Of a DNA stretch of 50,449 nt, positions 8,812-18,595 are shown piece after piece. Made by a program: the position numbers and the translations under genes. A model generated the notes under the pieces. The model made no database searches and was not told where the DNA came from. It saw only the letters and a program-made list of their open reading frames with translations. Source of the stretch: an uncultured Flavobacteriales bacterium (GTDB lineage: Bacteria; Bacteroidota; Bacteroidia; Flavobacteriales; Crocinitomicaceae); assembly GCA_946479985.1 (NCBI GenBank), contig CAMLIF010000016.1:1-50449 (forward strand), given 5' to 3'. The first letter of the stretch is position 1. Each line of letters starts with the position of its first letter.

Positions 8812-8819
8812 TATCTTTG
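8812..8819 (+). promoter_or_regulatory. -7 element for mtaB
   Basis: TATCTTTG matches TAnnTTTG exactly and lies 22 nt upstream of the mtaB ATG at 8842, giving a short leader. A TTG at 8786-8788 is 23 nt away, slightly farther than usual. Confidence 0.6.
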
Positions 8820-8841
8820 TACCCTCATTTTTTTTGTCGGA

Positions 8842-10155
8842 ATGCAGCAATTCAAAAAAGTAGCTTTTTATACACTTGGTTGTAAGTTAAACTTCTCGGA
8901 AACTTCGACCATTTCGCGCTTGTTTGAAAATGCCGGTTTTGCGAAAGTAGATTTCGAAGAAACACCTGATGTTCTGGTTATCAACACATGTTCTGTAACT
9001 GAAAATGCCGACAAAAAGTGCAAACAGCTAGTAAGACGAGCTTTAAAGATCAATCCGGAAACATACATCGCAATCATTGGTTGTTATGCACAGCTAAAAC
9101 CCGACGAGATTGCAAACATTCCCGGTGTTTCGTTGGTTTTGGGAGCAAACGAAAAATTCAACATTGTTGAGCATCTTGAACAAAAGACAAGGCTTGCTGA
9201 TGAAGAAAAAGCCGTTGTGAGCTTCGAAAACATCAAACAAACAACTTCTTTTGTACCTGCATACTCTATAGGCGACAGAACACGCTCTTTCCTTAAAATC
9301 CAGGATGGCTGTGATTATTTCTGTACGTTTTGTACCATTCCGCTTGCACGGGGGAAAAGCAGAAATGCTTCCATTCAGAAAACGGTTAACGAAGCAGAAA
9401 AAATTGCTCAAACGGAAGTGAAAGAAATCGTGCTTACAGGAGTAAACATTGGCGATTTCGGCCAGGGAGGCGACGAAAATTTTTACAAACTTGTAAAAGA
9501 ATTAGATAAAATTCAGGGTGTTGAACGTTACCGCATTTCTTCCATCGAACCAAATTTGCTGAGCAATGAGATCATCGATTATACACTAAACGATTCGGAG
9601 CGGTTTGTACCACATTTTCATATTCCACTTCAGTCCGGAAGTAACCGGGTCCTGAAAACAATGCGCAGAAAGTATCTGCGTGAACTTTATGCAGAACGCG
9701 TTGAGCATATTAAATCTTTACGTCCGGACTGCTCAATCGGAGTTGATGTGATTGTTGGATTTCCCGGTGAAACAGATGAAGAGTTTTTAGAAACTGTTGA
9801 TTTCCTGAAGGATCTGGATGTTTCCTATCTGCACGTATTCACCTACTCGGAACGCGCGAATACAACCGCTGTTAAATTAGGAGATCCTGTTCCAAATGCC
9901 ACACGTGCATTAAGAAGTAAACAGCTGCACATTCTTTCGGATAAAAAGAAAAGAGCATTCTATGAAAGTCAAATCGGAACAAATCGCACGGTACTTTTCG
10001 AAGGCGAAGACAATGAAGGTTATTTGTATGGATTTACTGAGAATTATGTAAAGGTAAAGGTGCCGCATCAGGAAAATCTGGCAAACACCATGCGACGTGT
10101 TTACCTAAAGGAAATTGACAGAGACGGAATAGTAAAAATCGATTTTCTGAATTAA
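8842..10155 (+). CDS. mtaB: tRNA (t6A37) methylthiotransferase MtaB
   Basis: A 437-residue radical-SAM methylthiotransferase that converts t6A37 to ms2t6A37 in tRNAs reading ANN codons. The N-terminal UPF0004 domain has its cluster cysteines at C14, C50 and C81. The radical-SAM motif CDYFCTFC gives C157, C161 and C164. A TRAM domain closes the protein. The motif TLGCKLNFSET near the N-terminus is characteristic of MtaB as opposed to MiaB. The frame extends upstream to a TTG at 8764, but that region carries the promoter; the ATG at 8842 is the proper start. Confidence 0.93.
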   Translation: MQQFKKVAFYTLGCKLNFSETSTISRLFENAGFAKVDFEETPDVLVINTCSVTENADKKCKQLVRRALKINPETYIAIIGCYAQLKPDEIANIPGVSLVLGANEKFNIVEHLEQKTRLADEEKAVVSFENIKQTTSFVPAYSIGDRTRSFLKIQDGCDYFCTFCTIPLARGKSRNASIQKTVNEAEKIAQTEVKEIVLTGVNIGDFGQGGDENFYKLVKELDKIQGVERYRISSIEPNLLSNEIIDYTLNDSERFVPHFHIPLQSGSNRVLKTMRRKYLRELYAERVEHIKSLRPDCSIGVDVIVGFPGETDEEFLETVDFLKDLDVSYLHVFTYSERANTTAVKLGDPVPNATRALRSKQLHILSDKKKRAFYESQIGTNRTVLFEGEDNEGYLYGFTENYVKVKVPHQENLANTMRRVYLKEIDRDGIVKIDFLN

Positions 10156-10165
10156 CTATTTGCTG

Positions 10166-13100
10166 TTAACGCAGCAGATTTACGTGACCGACTAACTCAA
10201 AGTACTTTTCAGAAGAAAACCCTCTGTATCGGATTTTCCATACGTAGACTCCATCAGGACAAGGAAGTTCATTGTATTTTCCGTCCCATGATTTAGAAGC
10301 CGCATCTCCGGTATAAATTAATTCTCCCCAACGGTTAAAAATGTCCATTCGGAAATCCCTGATATTCGATGAAACAGCAAAGAAATCGGCATTAATACTA
10401 TTTCCGTCCGGCGTAAATGCGTTCGGAACGTAAATAATCGGATCGTAAAAAATGTTTACATTATCTGATGCTTTACAACCATTCTCATCTGTGTAACTTA
10501 CAGTATAAGTAAAATTCTGATCCGGGTTAGCAATCGGATTTGTACAAACCACACAGCTTAAGAACTCTGCCGGCGACCAAACGTAAGGCCCTGCTGTAGT
10601 TGAGGTCGCCGAAAGCGGTACATTATCTCCAAAAACAGCATAAACATCAGGGTTTGTCTGAATAAAAGGCTGCGGAAAAAGATCCAGGTGAACAGAATCT
10701 AAAACCGTACACCCGTATTGGTCAGTTCCTAAAACCGTGTATGTTCTGGGAATCATCGAGGAGGCAGAAACTGAAGAATAATTTGAAACCAGCGGACTAA
10801 CCTGCGGATTCCATGAGTATGTATTCATTCCCGCCGCAAAGAAAGTAACCGGTTCACCCGGACAAACAATTGTATCATTACCAACCTGCATACTTGGAAT
10901 AATCAAATCAATATACATCGAGTCAGTTACAGTTCCACAAGCATTTGTGAAGTCGCAATAGTAATACATCTCATTTGTACTGGAGATTGTTACGGTAGGA
11001 CCATCAACTGTTGAAATTTGTGAATTTGGCGACCAAAGATAACTGTCTCCACCACTCACAGTAACCGTTCCGCTGCCATTCATACAATACTTCAGAGTAT
11101 CTGGCATTACAGGAAGTGGTGGCGTGAAAAAGACTGTAATATTAACCGTTTCCGAAAGCGGACAGCCGTCAGCAGTAGCTCCTGAAACCGTGTATTGAAT
11201 AGAATTTGTTGGCGTTGAAACCGGAGTAAAACTATTCGGATCATCCAAATAAGTAGGCGGTGACCAGGTTGCGGAAGCGATTCCGGTAACAAATAAAGGA
11301 ACACTATTTCCAAGACAAATGGTTGTGTCATTACTGGCATTAACATTTCCACCATTCACAACAACCTGCACCTGCACGGTATCTATTCCACAACTATCAG
11401 AAACAATACAGTTAAACAGCGTTGAAGTCGTAACATTCGCAACCGGATTGAAAATATTCGGATTATTTAAGAATTGTGCCGGACTCCAAACATAAGTAGC
11501 GCCACCGAAAGCTTCCAGTTGGGCACTTTGTCCCTGACAAATATTTACTTGCGGATTAACAACTCCACCCTGGAAATCACCGATATTGATAATGAACGTC
11601 ACCGAGTCAGGCGCAAAACACTCATTCGTATCGGTTACAACCAATGTAACTTCATATTGCCCAGGACCGGAATAAAGGTGAGTTGGATTCACCAGCGTAG
11701 ATTCCGTTCCATCGCCGAAATACCAATGAAAATCATTCCCGTTTGCACTGTTATTATTGAATACTACCGGATCTGGCAAACAAACAAGCGGGTCTGGAGT
11801 AGCAATTACCGCTTCTATCGAACTAAGCTCAAACTTGAAGGCTGCCAGGTTACAATTAGTACTTTGATTGGTTGGCGACCATACCCCCGGCGTTGTAGTA
11901 AAGCCAAAATCGCTTCCTCCGCATGCACCGCAGACAGCATGGTAAATATTTCCATTCTTATCAAAACGGCTGGTTCCTCCATCTACATGGTTAGAGGATG
12001 AAGCTGATCCTGTACCCCCCATGAAAGTTGCATATTTCAGGAATGCCGCATCTGCATCTAAAACCCCTATCCAGAAATTACTTCCTGTGGTAGTCCCCTG
12101 GAAAGCATCGGGAGTTACAGGAAAACCGCTACTCGTACTAAATTGAGCCGGAAATCCTGCCATAGAATTGATGTCCCCACCCCAACCAGCCAGGTAAATA
12201 TCATTACAATTCGAAACTAAAAATGCGGTTGGTGAAATTTCAACATGCCCTGTTCCGGCACCAATAACTGTATTCCAGGTTCTTGTCTGAAGATTTTGAG
12301 TGTATTTTGCAACGAACTGACCTGAGTTCGCATTCCCGTAACAACCGGCAGAAATAGGCATCGTGCCTTCTGTTTGACCGTAAACATAAACCTGGTCCAA
12401 TAAATCCAGCTGTACAAAATAAGTTTGATCGTATTCAGAAGTTCCCATGAAAGTACCGGACATGACAGCACTTGTATTTCCGTTTAATCGGGCAACATAG
12501 CCGTCAGCAAGTCCTCCTGAATTTGCCAGAATGTTTCCTGATGTAAATGGTAATGTTGGAGAAGTAGACCCTCCTGCAACATAGACGTCACCAGTACTTG
12601 AAGTTTGTAAGCCATTTCCGGAATCAAGACCTGAACCACCAAGATACGTTGACCATGTCATATTTGTCAGAAAGCTATTCATTTTAAACACCACAGCATC
12701 CTGCGACCCGTTCAAAGTTGTCTGAGACGCCAAAACAGTTGGGAAATCTGTTGAAAGTGTAGAACTCGCAACATACACGAAATTGTTTTTTACGATAATC
12801 TCTCCGCGAAAAGGATCTCCGTAATTATAGAATAAGGCACCCGTATTAATTCCGTCATTATCCGTTCCGCCTACATAAGTTGAGCCAACCAATGCTGTTC
12901 CATCTGCACTAAAGCGGGCAACATACAAATCAGTTGCGTTGAACTGAAGTTCATTCGTTAGAATATCAAAACCACCGTTAAATGAGTTGTCATAACAACC
13001 AGCAGACATTGGGAAATTGATTGAACTGGTAACTCCCATTATGTATAAGTTACCAAGGTTATCCGTTACTAAACTATGTGCAGATTCATTTCCGGATCCA

Positions 13101-14071
13101 CCAAAGTAAGTGGAATATAACAATGCTGTTCCTGTTGGATTAAACTTAGTAATTGCTACATCAAAGCCACCGATGGCACCTCCCAGAACATATTGGTTTC
13201 CTCCGTTAAAAGTAACATCGAAAGAACCTGCAACTGTCGGGTAATTACCCGTTGGACCATTCGGGTTTGCAAAAACAATTCCGGCAGCATACAAATTACC
13301 CTGCGCATCTCCGGTTGCCGTCATTCCCCAGTTGTCCATAGTTGAACCACTGAAAGTTGAAAAAACAATATCCGGATCAATAACCAATTCCGCCGTTTCA
13401 TCATAACCGTTCGGGAAAATGTACTTCAGCACATTATTTTCCAGAACAAAACGAACTTCTACTTTCTTTTTCTGGCCCTCTTTAATAGTCCATGCAACTG
13501 GTTTACGCTCTACAATGTCTCCGAAAAGGGTTGTAATATGCAACTCGCCTTCAATCAATTCAACCTTATCAGATCCTTCAATAGTCGATTGGATTAACGA
13601 GGGATCAGCTCCGGGATGAACATAAAAAGCATATTTAATATTCTCATTTGTTCCTTTTATTTCAAGGTCAATTCCCTGATAGTATTGATCAAGCAGTACC
13701 TTCCCAACCGAATGAACTTTACTTTTCCATTTCGACTGATCTGTTCCAATGTAATAATTTCGGTAATGATCACTTTGGTTTTCTTCCCTGGTTGCACCCT
13801 TCCAGGTAGCATTTTTGAAATGAGAAAAAATAACCTGTGCTTTGTTCGAAGTTTCTGTTTCTATCTGTTCTCCATGATGAGAATCAGGAATGTCATTTAG
13901 AACATAAGTGAATCCGGATGAATCAATGAACAAACTCCCGTCTGCCATTTCAACCCGGTAAAGGATTTCTTTAGTCCATTGCCCGCGGTTCGGATGCAGC
14001 CATATCTGCGCGCACAATTGAGCACCACAAAGTATTGAGGCTAAAACCGTTAAGACAATTTTTATTTTCAT
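10166..14071 (-). CDS. T9SS type B-sorted SBBP/PKD surface protein
   Basis: A 1301-residue secreted protein. Order: signal peptide (residues 1-22), an N-terminal domain common to Bacteroidota SBBP proteins (about 23-240), SBBP beta-propeller repeats with motifs such as YSTYFGGSGNESAHSL (about 245-740), a PKD domain with FHWYFGDGTESTLVNPTHLY (about 755-830), several Ig-like repeats using WSP motifs (about 835-1200), and a gliding-motility-type C-terminal domain (PNAFTPDGNSINADFF...IFNRWGELIY...WDGKY, to the end). The last domain is the type B signal for type IX secretion and surface attachment. The role is probably adhesion or surface structure; ligands cannot be told from sequence. It stands alone, convergent with mtaB. 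Confidence 0.9.
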   Translation of the reverse strand: MKIKIVLTVLASILCGAQLCAQIWLHPNRGQWTKEILYRVEMADGSLFIDSSGFTYVLNDIPDSHHGEQIETETSNKAQVIFSHFKNATWKGATREENQSDHYRNYYIGTDQSKWKSKVHSVGKVLLDQYYQGIDLEIKGTNENIKYAFYVHPGADPSLIQSTIEGSDKVELIEGELHITTLFGDIVERKPVAWTIKEGQKKKVEVRFVLENNVLKYIFPNGYDETAELVIDPDIVFSTFSGSTMDNWGMTATGDAQGNLYAAGIVFANPNGPTGNYPTVAGSFDVTFNGGNQYVLGGAIGGFDVAITKFNPTGTALLYSTYFGGSGNESAHSLVTDNLGNLYIMGVTSSINFPMSAGCYDNSFNGGFDILTNELQFNATDLYVARFSADGTALVGSTYVGGTDNDGINTGALFYNYGDPFRGEIIVKNNFVYVASSTLSTDFPTVLASQTTLNGSQDAVVFKMNSFLTNMTWSTYLGGSGLDSGNGLQTSSTGDVYVAGGSTSPTLPFTSGNILANSGGLADGYVARLNGNTSAVMSGTFMGTSEYDQTYFVQLDLLDQVYVYGQTEGTMPISAGCYGNANSGQFVAKYTQNLQTRTWNTVIGAGTGHVEISPTAFLVSNCNDIYLAGWGGDINSMAGFPAQFSTSSGFPVTPDAFQGTTTGSNFWIGVLDADAAFLKYATFMGGTGSASSSNHVDGGTSRFDKNGNIYHAVCGACGGSDFGFTTTPGVWSPTNQSTNCNLAAFKFELSSIEAVIATPDPLVCLPDPVVFNNNSANGNDFHWYFGDGTESTLVNPTHLYSGPGQYEVTLVVTDTNECFAPDSVTFIINIGDFQGGVVNPQVNICQGQSAQLEAFGGATYVWSPAQFLNNPNIFNPVANVTTSTLFNCIVSDSCGIDTVQVQVVVNGGNVNASNDTTICLGNSVPLFVTGIASATWSPPTYLDDPNSFTPVSTPTNSIQYTVSGATADGCPLSETVNITVFFTPPLPVMPDTLKYCMNGSGTVTVSGGDSYLWSPNSQISTVDGPTVTISSTNEMYYYCDFTNACGTVTDSMYIDLIIPSMQVGNDTIVCPGEPVTFFAAGMNTYSWNPQVSPLVSNYSSVSASSMIPRTYTVLGTDQYGCTVLDSVHLDLFPQPFIQTNPDVYAVFGDNVPLSATSTTAGPYVWSPAEFLSCVVCTNPIANPDQNFTYTVSYTDENGCKASDNVNIFYDPIIYVPNAFTPDGNSINADFFAVSSNIRDFRMDIFNRWGELIYTGDAASKSWDGKYNELPCPDGVYVWKIRYRGFSSEKYFELVGHVNLLR

Positions 14072-14170
14072 TAATCTAAATTAAGAAAAAGGACGTTTAA
14101 TACCTCCAAATCAATAGAATATTCACCGAATAGGTGTCTACCATTTATTAAACTGTTTTTTTACAAAAAA

Positions 14171-14185
14171 GTTGCTCGTAGCAAC
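14171..14185. repeat. Small inverted repeat upstream of purF-like gene
   Basis: GTTGC and GCAAC flank a 5-nt spacer, centred about 50 nt upstream of the -7 element. It could be an operator, but nothing confirms this. Confidence 0.25.
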
Positions 14186-14229
14186 CCAAAGTTAGCCCGA
14201 AGTTTTCTTATGAATCGATTTAGTTGTTG

Positions 14230-14237
14230 TACCTTTG
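14230..14237 (+). promoter_or_regulatory. -7 element for purF-like operon
   Basis: TACCTTTG, an exact TAnnTTTG match, ends 19 nt before the ATG at 14257. The frame upstream of that ATG runs through this element, which supports the ATG over the TTG at 14224. Confidence 0.6.
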
Positions 14238-14256
14238 CACCACAGTTTATACAGTT

Positions 14257-16158
14257 ATGAGTGATGCCATAAAACATGAGTGCGGAATTGCACTTGTTCG
14301 CTTAAAAAAACCACTTCAATTTTATCTCGACAAATACGGTACTGCGTTTTACGGAGTAACAAAATTGCACTTGCTGATGGAAAAGCAGCAAAACCGAGGT
14401 CAGGATGGTGCGGGAGTAGCAAACATTAAGTTGGATATGGCTCCGGGGGAAAGATACATTTCCCGGTACAGAAGCATCGATCAAAAACCAATTCAGGATA
14501 TCTTTAATCATATCAACGAACGATTTTACCAAATTGGTGAAGAGGACCCGGATAAACTAAAAGATGTTGAATACCTGAAAAAAAATGCCGGTTTTACAGG
14601 CGAATTATTTCTTGGTCACCTACGTTATGGAACTTTCGGAAGAAATTCTATTGAAAGCTGTCACCCGTTTCTTCGCCAGAACAACTGGATTACGAGAAAC
14701 CTGGTGGTTGCCGGGAATTTCAACCTGACAAATGTTGACGAATTATTCGATGTATTACTGGAAATTGGTCAGCATCCAAAAGAAAAATCGGATACGGTTA
14801 CAGTACTTGAAAAAATTGGTCATTTCCTGGATGTAGAAAACGACGAATTGATCGCACAGTACAAACAACTGGGATACAAAAACCCTGAGATTTATAAGCG
14901 CATTGCAGAAAAACTGGACATTGTACGCATCTTAAAACGTGCTTCTGAAGTTTGGGACGGCGGTTACGCTATGGCTGGATTATTCGGACACGGAGACGCA
15001 TTTGTTTTGCGTGATCCAAACGGAATCCGTCCCGCATATTGGTACGAGGATGATGAAGTTTGTGTGGTTGCTTCTGAAAGACCTGTCATTCAAACAGCTT
15101 TCAACGTAAAAGCAGAAACGGTAAAAGAACTGACTCCGGGACACGCTTTGATCATCAAAAAATCAGGTATTGTTTCTGAAGTTGAGATCAACGCACCTCG
15201 CGTTCCGAAAAAATGTTCATTCGAACGCATCTATTTCTCTCGTGGGAACGATAGTGAAATCTATAAAGAACGTAAGAATTTGGGTCGTTATATTGTACCG
15301 AATGTCTTGAAAAAGATCGGATACGATATTGAAAATTCAGTTTTCTCGTTCATTCCGAATACAGCTGAAAGTTCGTTCTATGGAATGATCAAAGGATTGG
15401 AATTGTATATGAACGACCAGAAGCTGAAAGCGCTGATGGCCATTGATGGCAAACCGACAGAAGAACAACTGAAAGAGATTCTTTATAAACGAGCACGCAT
15501 CGAAAAAATAGCCATTAAAGATGCAAAAGCCCGTACTTTCATTACTCAGGATGATGCACGTGACGACATGGTTGCCCAGGTTTACGATATTACCTACGGA
15601 ACTGTTTACGACGGGAAAGACAACCTGGTAATTATTGACGACAGTATTGTTCGCGGAACAACCTTGAAACAAAGTATTCTTCGAATTCTGGACCGATTAA
15701 ATCCGAAACGCATAGTTGTGGTTTCCTCGGCTCCTCAAATTCGTTATCCTGATTGTTACGGAATCGACATGGCGATTATGGGTGATTTCATTGCCTTCAC
15801 CGCCGCAATTGAACTTCTGAAAGAAACAGGACGAGAAAAGCTTATTCAGGATGTTTACAAACGTGCAAAAGCACAGGTAGGATTGCCAAAAGAACAAATT
15901 GTAAACGTTGTAAAAGATATTTATGCTCCGTTTACCGACGAGCAGATTTCAGATAAGATCGCACTAATGCTGACTCCTGAAAATATTAATGCCGAAGTAC
16001 ACATTGTTTACCAGACAGTTGAAGATTTACACAAAGCATGTCCGGACAACCTTGGAGACTGGTATTTCACCGGTGATTACCCAACTCCCGGAGGAAATAA
16101 GGTGGTTAACAAAGCTTTCATTAACTTTATCGAAGGAAAAAACGAGCGCGCTTATTAA
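14257..16158 (+). CDS. purF: Long amidophosphoribosyltransferase (PurF family)
   Basis: A 633-residue class II glutamine amidotransferase/phosphoribosyltransferase. The presumed N-terminal nucleophile is C9 in HECGIALV, implying removal of an eight-residue propeptide. NRGQDGAGVA and LGHLRYGTFG are glutaminase-domain motifs; VIIDDSIVRGTT near residues 458-469 is the PRPP-binding motif. The family makes phosphoribosylamine, the first step of purine synthesis. This form is over 100 residues longer than E. coli PurF and has diverged around the PRPP flexible loop (FITQDDARDDMV); long paralogs of this kind are typical of Bacteroidota. Standard PurF activity is likely but not assured. A histidine kinase gene follows after 14 nt. 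Confidence 0.85.
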   Translation: MSDAIKHECGIALVRLKKPLQFYLDKYGTAFYGVTKLHLLMEKQQNRGQDGAGVANIKLDMAPGERYISRYRSIDQKPIQDIFNHINERFYQIGEEDPDKLKDVEYLKKNAGFTGELFLGHLRYGTFGRNSIESCHPFLRQNNWITRNLVVAGNFNLTNVDELFDVLLEIGQHPKEKSDTVTVLEKIGHFLDVENDELIAQYKQLGYKNPEIYKRIAEKLDIVRILKRASEVWDGGYAMAGLFGHGDAFVLRDPNGIRPAYWYEDDEVCVVASERPVIQTAFNVKAETVKELTPGHALIIKKSGIVSEVEINAPRVPKKCSFERIYFSRGNDSEIYKERKNLGRYIVPNVLKKIGYDIENSVFSFIPNTAESSFYGMIKGLELYMNDQKLKALMAIDGKPTEEQLKEILYKRARIEKIAIKDAKARTFITQDDARDDMVAQVYDITYGTVYDGKDNLVIIDDSIVRGTTLKQSILRILDRLNPKRIVVVSSAPQIRYPDCYGIDMAIMGDFIAFTAAIELLKETGREKLIQDVYKRAKAQVGLPKEQIVNVVKDIYAPFTDEQISDKIALMLTPENINAEVHIVYQTVEDLHKACPDNLGDWYFTGDYPTPGGNKVVNKAFINFIEGKNERAY

Positions 16159-16172
16159 TTCATTCACTTAAT

Positions 16173-17072
16173 ATGAAACGAAAACCTGCAGTAGTATTAG
16201 TTTATCTGCTTGGGCTTTACGTCCTGTTCCAGTTTGCATGGTGGGGTTATCATATTATCGAATTAACACAGGAAACGAAGCATGCTTCACCTGAAATCAG
16301 TAAGCGGGTGCTTATGATTGTTAGTGAAGGAGCTGTTTTTATTTCTCTTGTAATTATCGGCTTGCTTTATATCATTCGATCTATTAAAAAAGATGTCAAA
16401 ATGGCTATTCAGCAGCATCATTTTATGCTTTCTGTAACCCATGAGTTAAAAACTCCGATTGCTGCAAATAAGCTGTACTTACAAACCTTGTTGAAACACA
16501 ATCTTTCGGAAGAAAAAGCAAACCAAATCATCCGCAAATCATTGAATGAAAACAATCGTTTGGAAGATCTTGTAAGTCAAATACTTACTGCTGCACAACT
16601 GGAACAAGGCTACTTGAGCTCATCGGTTGGAAAGGTGAATGTAGAACAAAGCATTGCCGATCTGATCCGGATTCAGGAAGAACGGCACCAGGTGAAATTC
16701 ACACTCGAAAGTTCATTCCAGGGCTCAATTGTCACCGATGCTTTCATGTTTAATACAATCCTCAATAATTTAATTGAGAACGCTGTTAAATATGGAAATA
16801 CAGAACAGGGTGTTTCCATACAGATTGCCAATAACGAACACGGAGTTTTTATTTCTGTGCGCGATTTTGGAAAGGGAATTGATCCTGAAAATATTTCTTT
16901 ACTCTTTAAGAAATTCACAAGACTCGAAAACGAAGAAACGCGTAGTACCAAAGGAACCGGTTTAGGCCTATTCATCGCTTACGAAATGAGCAGAAAACTG
17001 CGTGGTAATCTTCAGTATAAACTTCAAAAAAATCAAGGCGCTTGCTTTCAACTTTATTTGCCTTATGAATAA
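16173..17072 (+). CDS. Orphan HisKA-type sensor histidine kinase
   Basis: A 299-residue membrane kinase with two transmembrane segments (about residues 7-29 and 46-68) enclosing a very short extracytoplasmic loop of under 20 residues. The dimerisation motif FMLSVTHELKTP gives H90. The ATPase domain has the N box NNLIENAVKYG, the G1 box VRDFGKGID and the G2 box GTGLGLFI, so it should be active. No response regulator is adjacent. It starts 14 nt after the PurF-like gene and overlaps gpmI by 8 nt (ATGAATAA), so it is translated within a metabolic operon. Confidence 0.92.
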   Translation: MKRKPAVVLVYLLGLYVLFQFAWWGYHIIELTQETKHASPEISKRVLMIVSEGAVFISLVIIGLLYIIRSIKKDVKMAIQQHHFMLSVTHELKTPIAANKLYLQTLLKHNLSEEKANQIIRKSLNENNRLEDLVSQILTAAQLEQGYLSSSVGKVNVEQSIADLIRIQEERHQVKFTLESSFQGSIVTDAFMFNTILNNLIENAVKYGNTEQGVSIQIANNEHGVFISVRDFGKGIDPENISLLFKKFTRLENEETRSTKGTGLGLFIAYEMSRKLRGNLQYKLQKNQGACFQLYLPYE

Positions 17073-18585
17073 TCAGAAAATCGGACTCATCATTTTAGAC
17101 GGCTGGGGAATTGGAAATGGCTCTTCATCTGACGCCATCCATGCAGCAAACACTCCCATAATGGATAGTTTACTACAAACTTATCCTAACGCCAGACTAA
17201 CAGCCTGTGGTGAAGCTGTAGGCCTGCCTGACGGACAAATGGGTAACTCAGAAGTAGGCCACATGAATATCGGTGCAGGAAGAATCGTTTACCAGCAGTT
17301 AACACGCATCAATAAAAGTATTCGCGACGGTGAATTCAAAGAAAATTCTGTATTGAAAAAAGCTTTCGGCGAAGTAAAAGCTTCGGGTAAAAAACTGCAT
17401 CTTTTCGGCCTGGTTTCGGAAGGCGGTGTACACAGTTCGCAGGCACATTTACACGCCTTACTGGAAATGGCAGCTGAATACGGAATTGAGAATACATTCG
17501 TTCACGCATTTACCGATGGCAGAGATTGTGACCCAAAAAGTGGTGCTGCATTCATTGAAGCCCTGGAGCAGAAAATAGAAAGTACAACAGGGCATTTAGC
17601 CAGTATTATTGGCCGCTATTATTCCATGGATCGCGATAATCGCTGGGAACGGATTCAAAAGGCATACAATTTAATGGTCCATGGTGAAGGCCAGGCATTC
17701 TCAAACGGAAGAGACGCTCTCCTTGCAAGTTACGCAGAGGGCATTACAGATGAATTTCTTGAAGCACATGTGAACCCTGCTGTTAACGGGAAAATTGAAG
17801 AAGGCGATACGATTCTGTGTTTCAATTTCAGAACCGACAGGCCGCGGGAAATTGTAGAAGCGCTTACACAAAAGGCGTTTCATGAGTACAACATGTCGCC
17901 CGTTCCGGTTAATCTGATAACCATGACGAGTTACGATGTTCGTTTCAAAAAGGTGAAAGTTGTTTTTGAAAAAGACAATTTGGATAAGACATTAGGTGAA
18001 GTTCTCAGCAAAATGGACAGAACACAAATCCGCATTGCCGAAACCGAGAAATACCCTCATGTAACGTTCTTCTTCAGTGGTGGTAAGGAAACAGAGTTCA
18101 AGGGTGAATCACGCATTCTGGTTAAATCACCAAAGGTTGCAACCTACGATTTACAGCCTGAAATGAGCGCAGTTGAAGTAAAAGAGAGCATTCTGGAAGC
18201 AATGGAGAAAACGAAACCTGATTTCTTTTGTTTGAATTTTGCCAATCCTGATATGGTTGGTCACACTGGTGTTTACCCTGCAATTGTAAAAGCAGTAGAA
18301 ACCGTTGATCAATGTTTGGGAGAGATTGTTGAACTGGCTAAAACATTAAACTACGAACTTCTGATTATCGCTGATCACGGAAACGCTGATCTGGCCATTA
18401 ATGCCGACGGAACTCCGAATACGGCTCATACGCTCAATCCGGTTCCGGTGGTACTTGTGACTCAAAATCAGCACATTCAACTTTCAGATGGGATTTTGGC
18501 TGATGTAGCTCCGACTATTCTTTCCAGAATGGGAATTGCTTCGCCGCTTGAAATGACAGGGAAATCTCTGGCGAGCATTAACTGA
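17065..18585 (+). CDS. gpmI: 2,3-bisphosphoglycerate-independent phosphoglycerate mutase
   Basis: A 506-residue alkaline-phosphatase-superfamily mutase interconverting 3- and 2-phosphoglycerate in glycolysis. LILDGWG (metal-binding aspartate D12) begins the phosphatase domain; GNSEVGHMNIGAGR contains the phosphorylated serine S62. HAFTDGRD and YYSMDRDNRWER are mutase-domain motifs, and IADHGNAD supplies the second metal site. The frame extends to 17002, but the ATG at 17065, overlapping the kinase stop, fits the family's N-terminus. It is the last gene of its operon, closed by a long palindrome. Confidence 0.95.
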   Translation: MNNQKIGLIILDGWGIGNGSSSDAIHAANTPIMDSLLQTYPNARLTACGEAVGLPDGQMGNSEVGHMNIGAGRIVYQQLTRINKSIRDGEFKENSVLKKAFGEVKASGKKLHLFGLVSEGGVHSSQAHLHALLEMAAEYGIENTFVHAFTDGRDCDPKSGAAFIEALEQKIESTTGHLASIIGRYYSMDRDNRWERIQKAYNLMVHGEGQAFSNGRDALLASYAEGITDEFLEAHVNPAVNGKIEEGDTILCFNFRTDRPREIVEALTQKAFHEYNMSPVPVNLITMTSYDVRFKKVKVVFEKDNLDKTLGEVLSKMDRTQIRIAETEKYPHVTFFFSGGKETEFKGESRILVKSPKVATYDLQPEMSAVEVKESILEAMEKTKPDFFCLNFANPDMVGHTGVYPAIVKAVETVDQCLGEIVELAKTLNYELLIIADHGNADLAINADGTPNTAHTLNPVPVVLVTQNQHIQLSDGILADVAPTILSRMGIASPLEMTGKSLASIN

Positions 18586-18595
18586 GAGCGAAAAT

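Larger units (their letters stand above)
8539..8841. other. Divergent intergenic region
   Basis: About 300 bases separate the minus-strand sensor gene from the plus-strand mtaB. It holds a minus-strand TACCTTTG element (8738-8745), a 9-bp hairpin with arms 8755-8763 and 8775-8783, and a plus-strand TATCTTTG (8812-8819). I see no reading frame or RNA gene between 8550 and 8735. Confidence 0.6.

Noticed and set aside
8764..8841. TTG-initiated N-terminal extension of MtaB
   Set aside because: It runs through a hairpin and a TAnnTTTG promoter element, and family members start at MQQFKKVAFYTLGCK.
11474..12001. 175-residue plus-strand frame inside the T9SS surface protein gene
   Set aside because: It is antisense to a well-supported coding region, has no domain logic and starts without a promoter; it is a shadow.
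17002..17064. Upstream extension of GpmI inside the kinase gene
   Set aside because: The GpmI family begins just before the LILDGWG motif; the ATG at 17065 overlaps the kinase stop as a normal coupling site.
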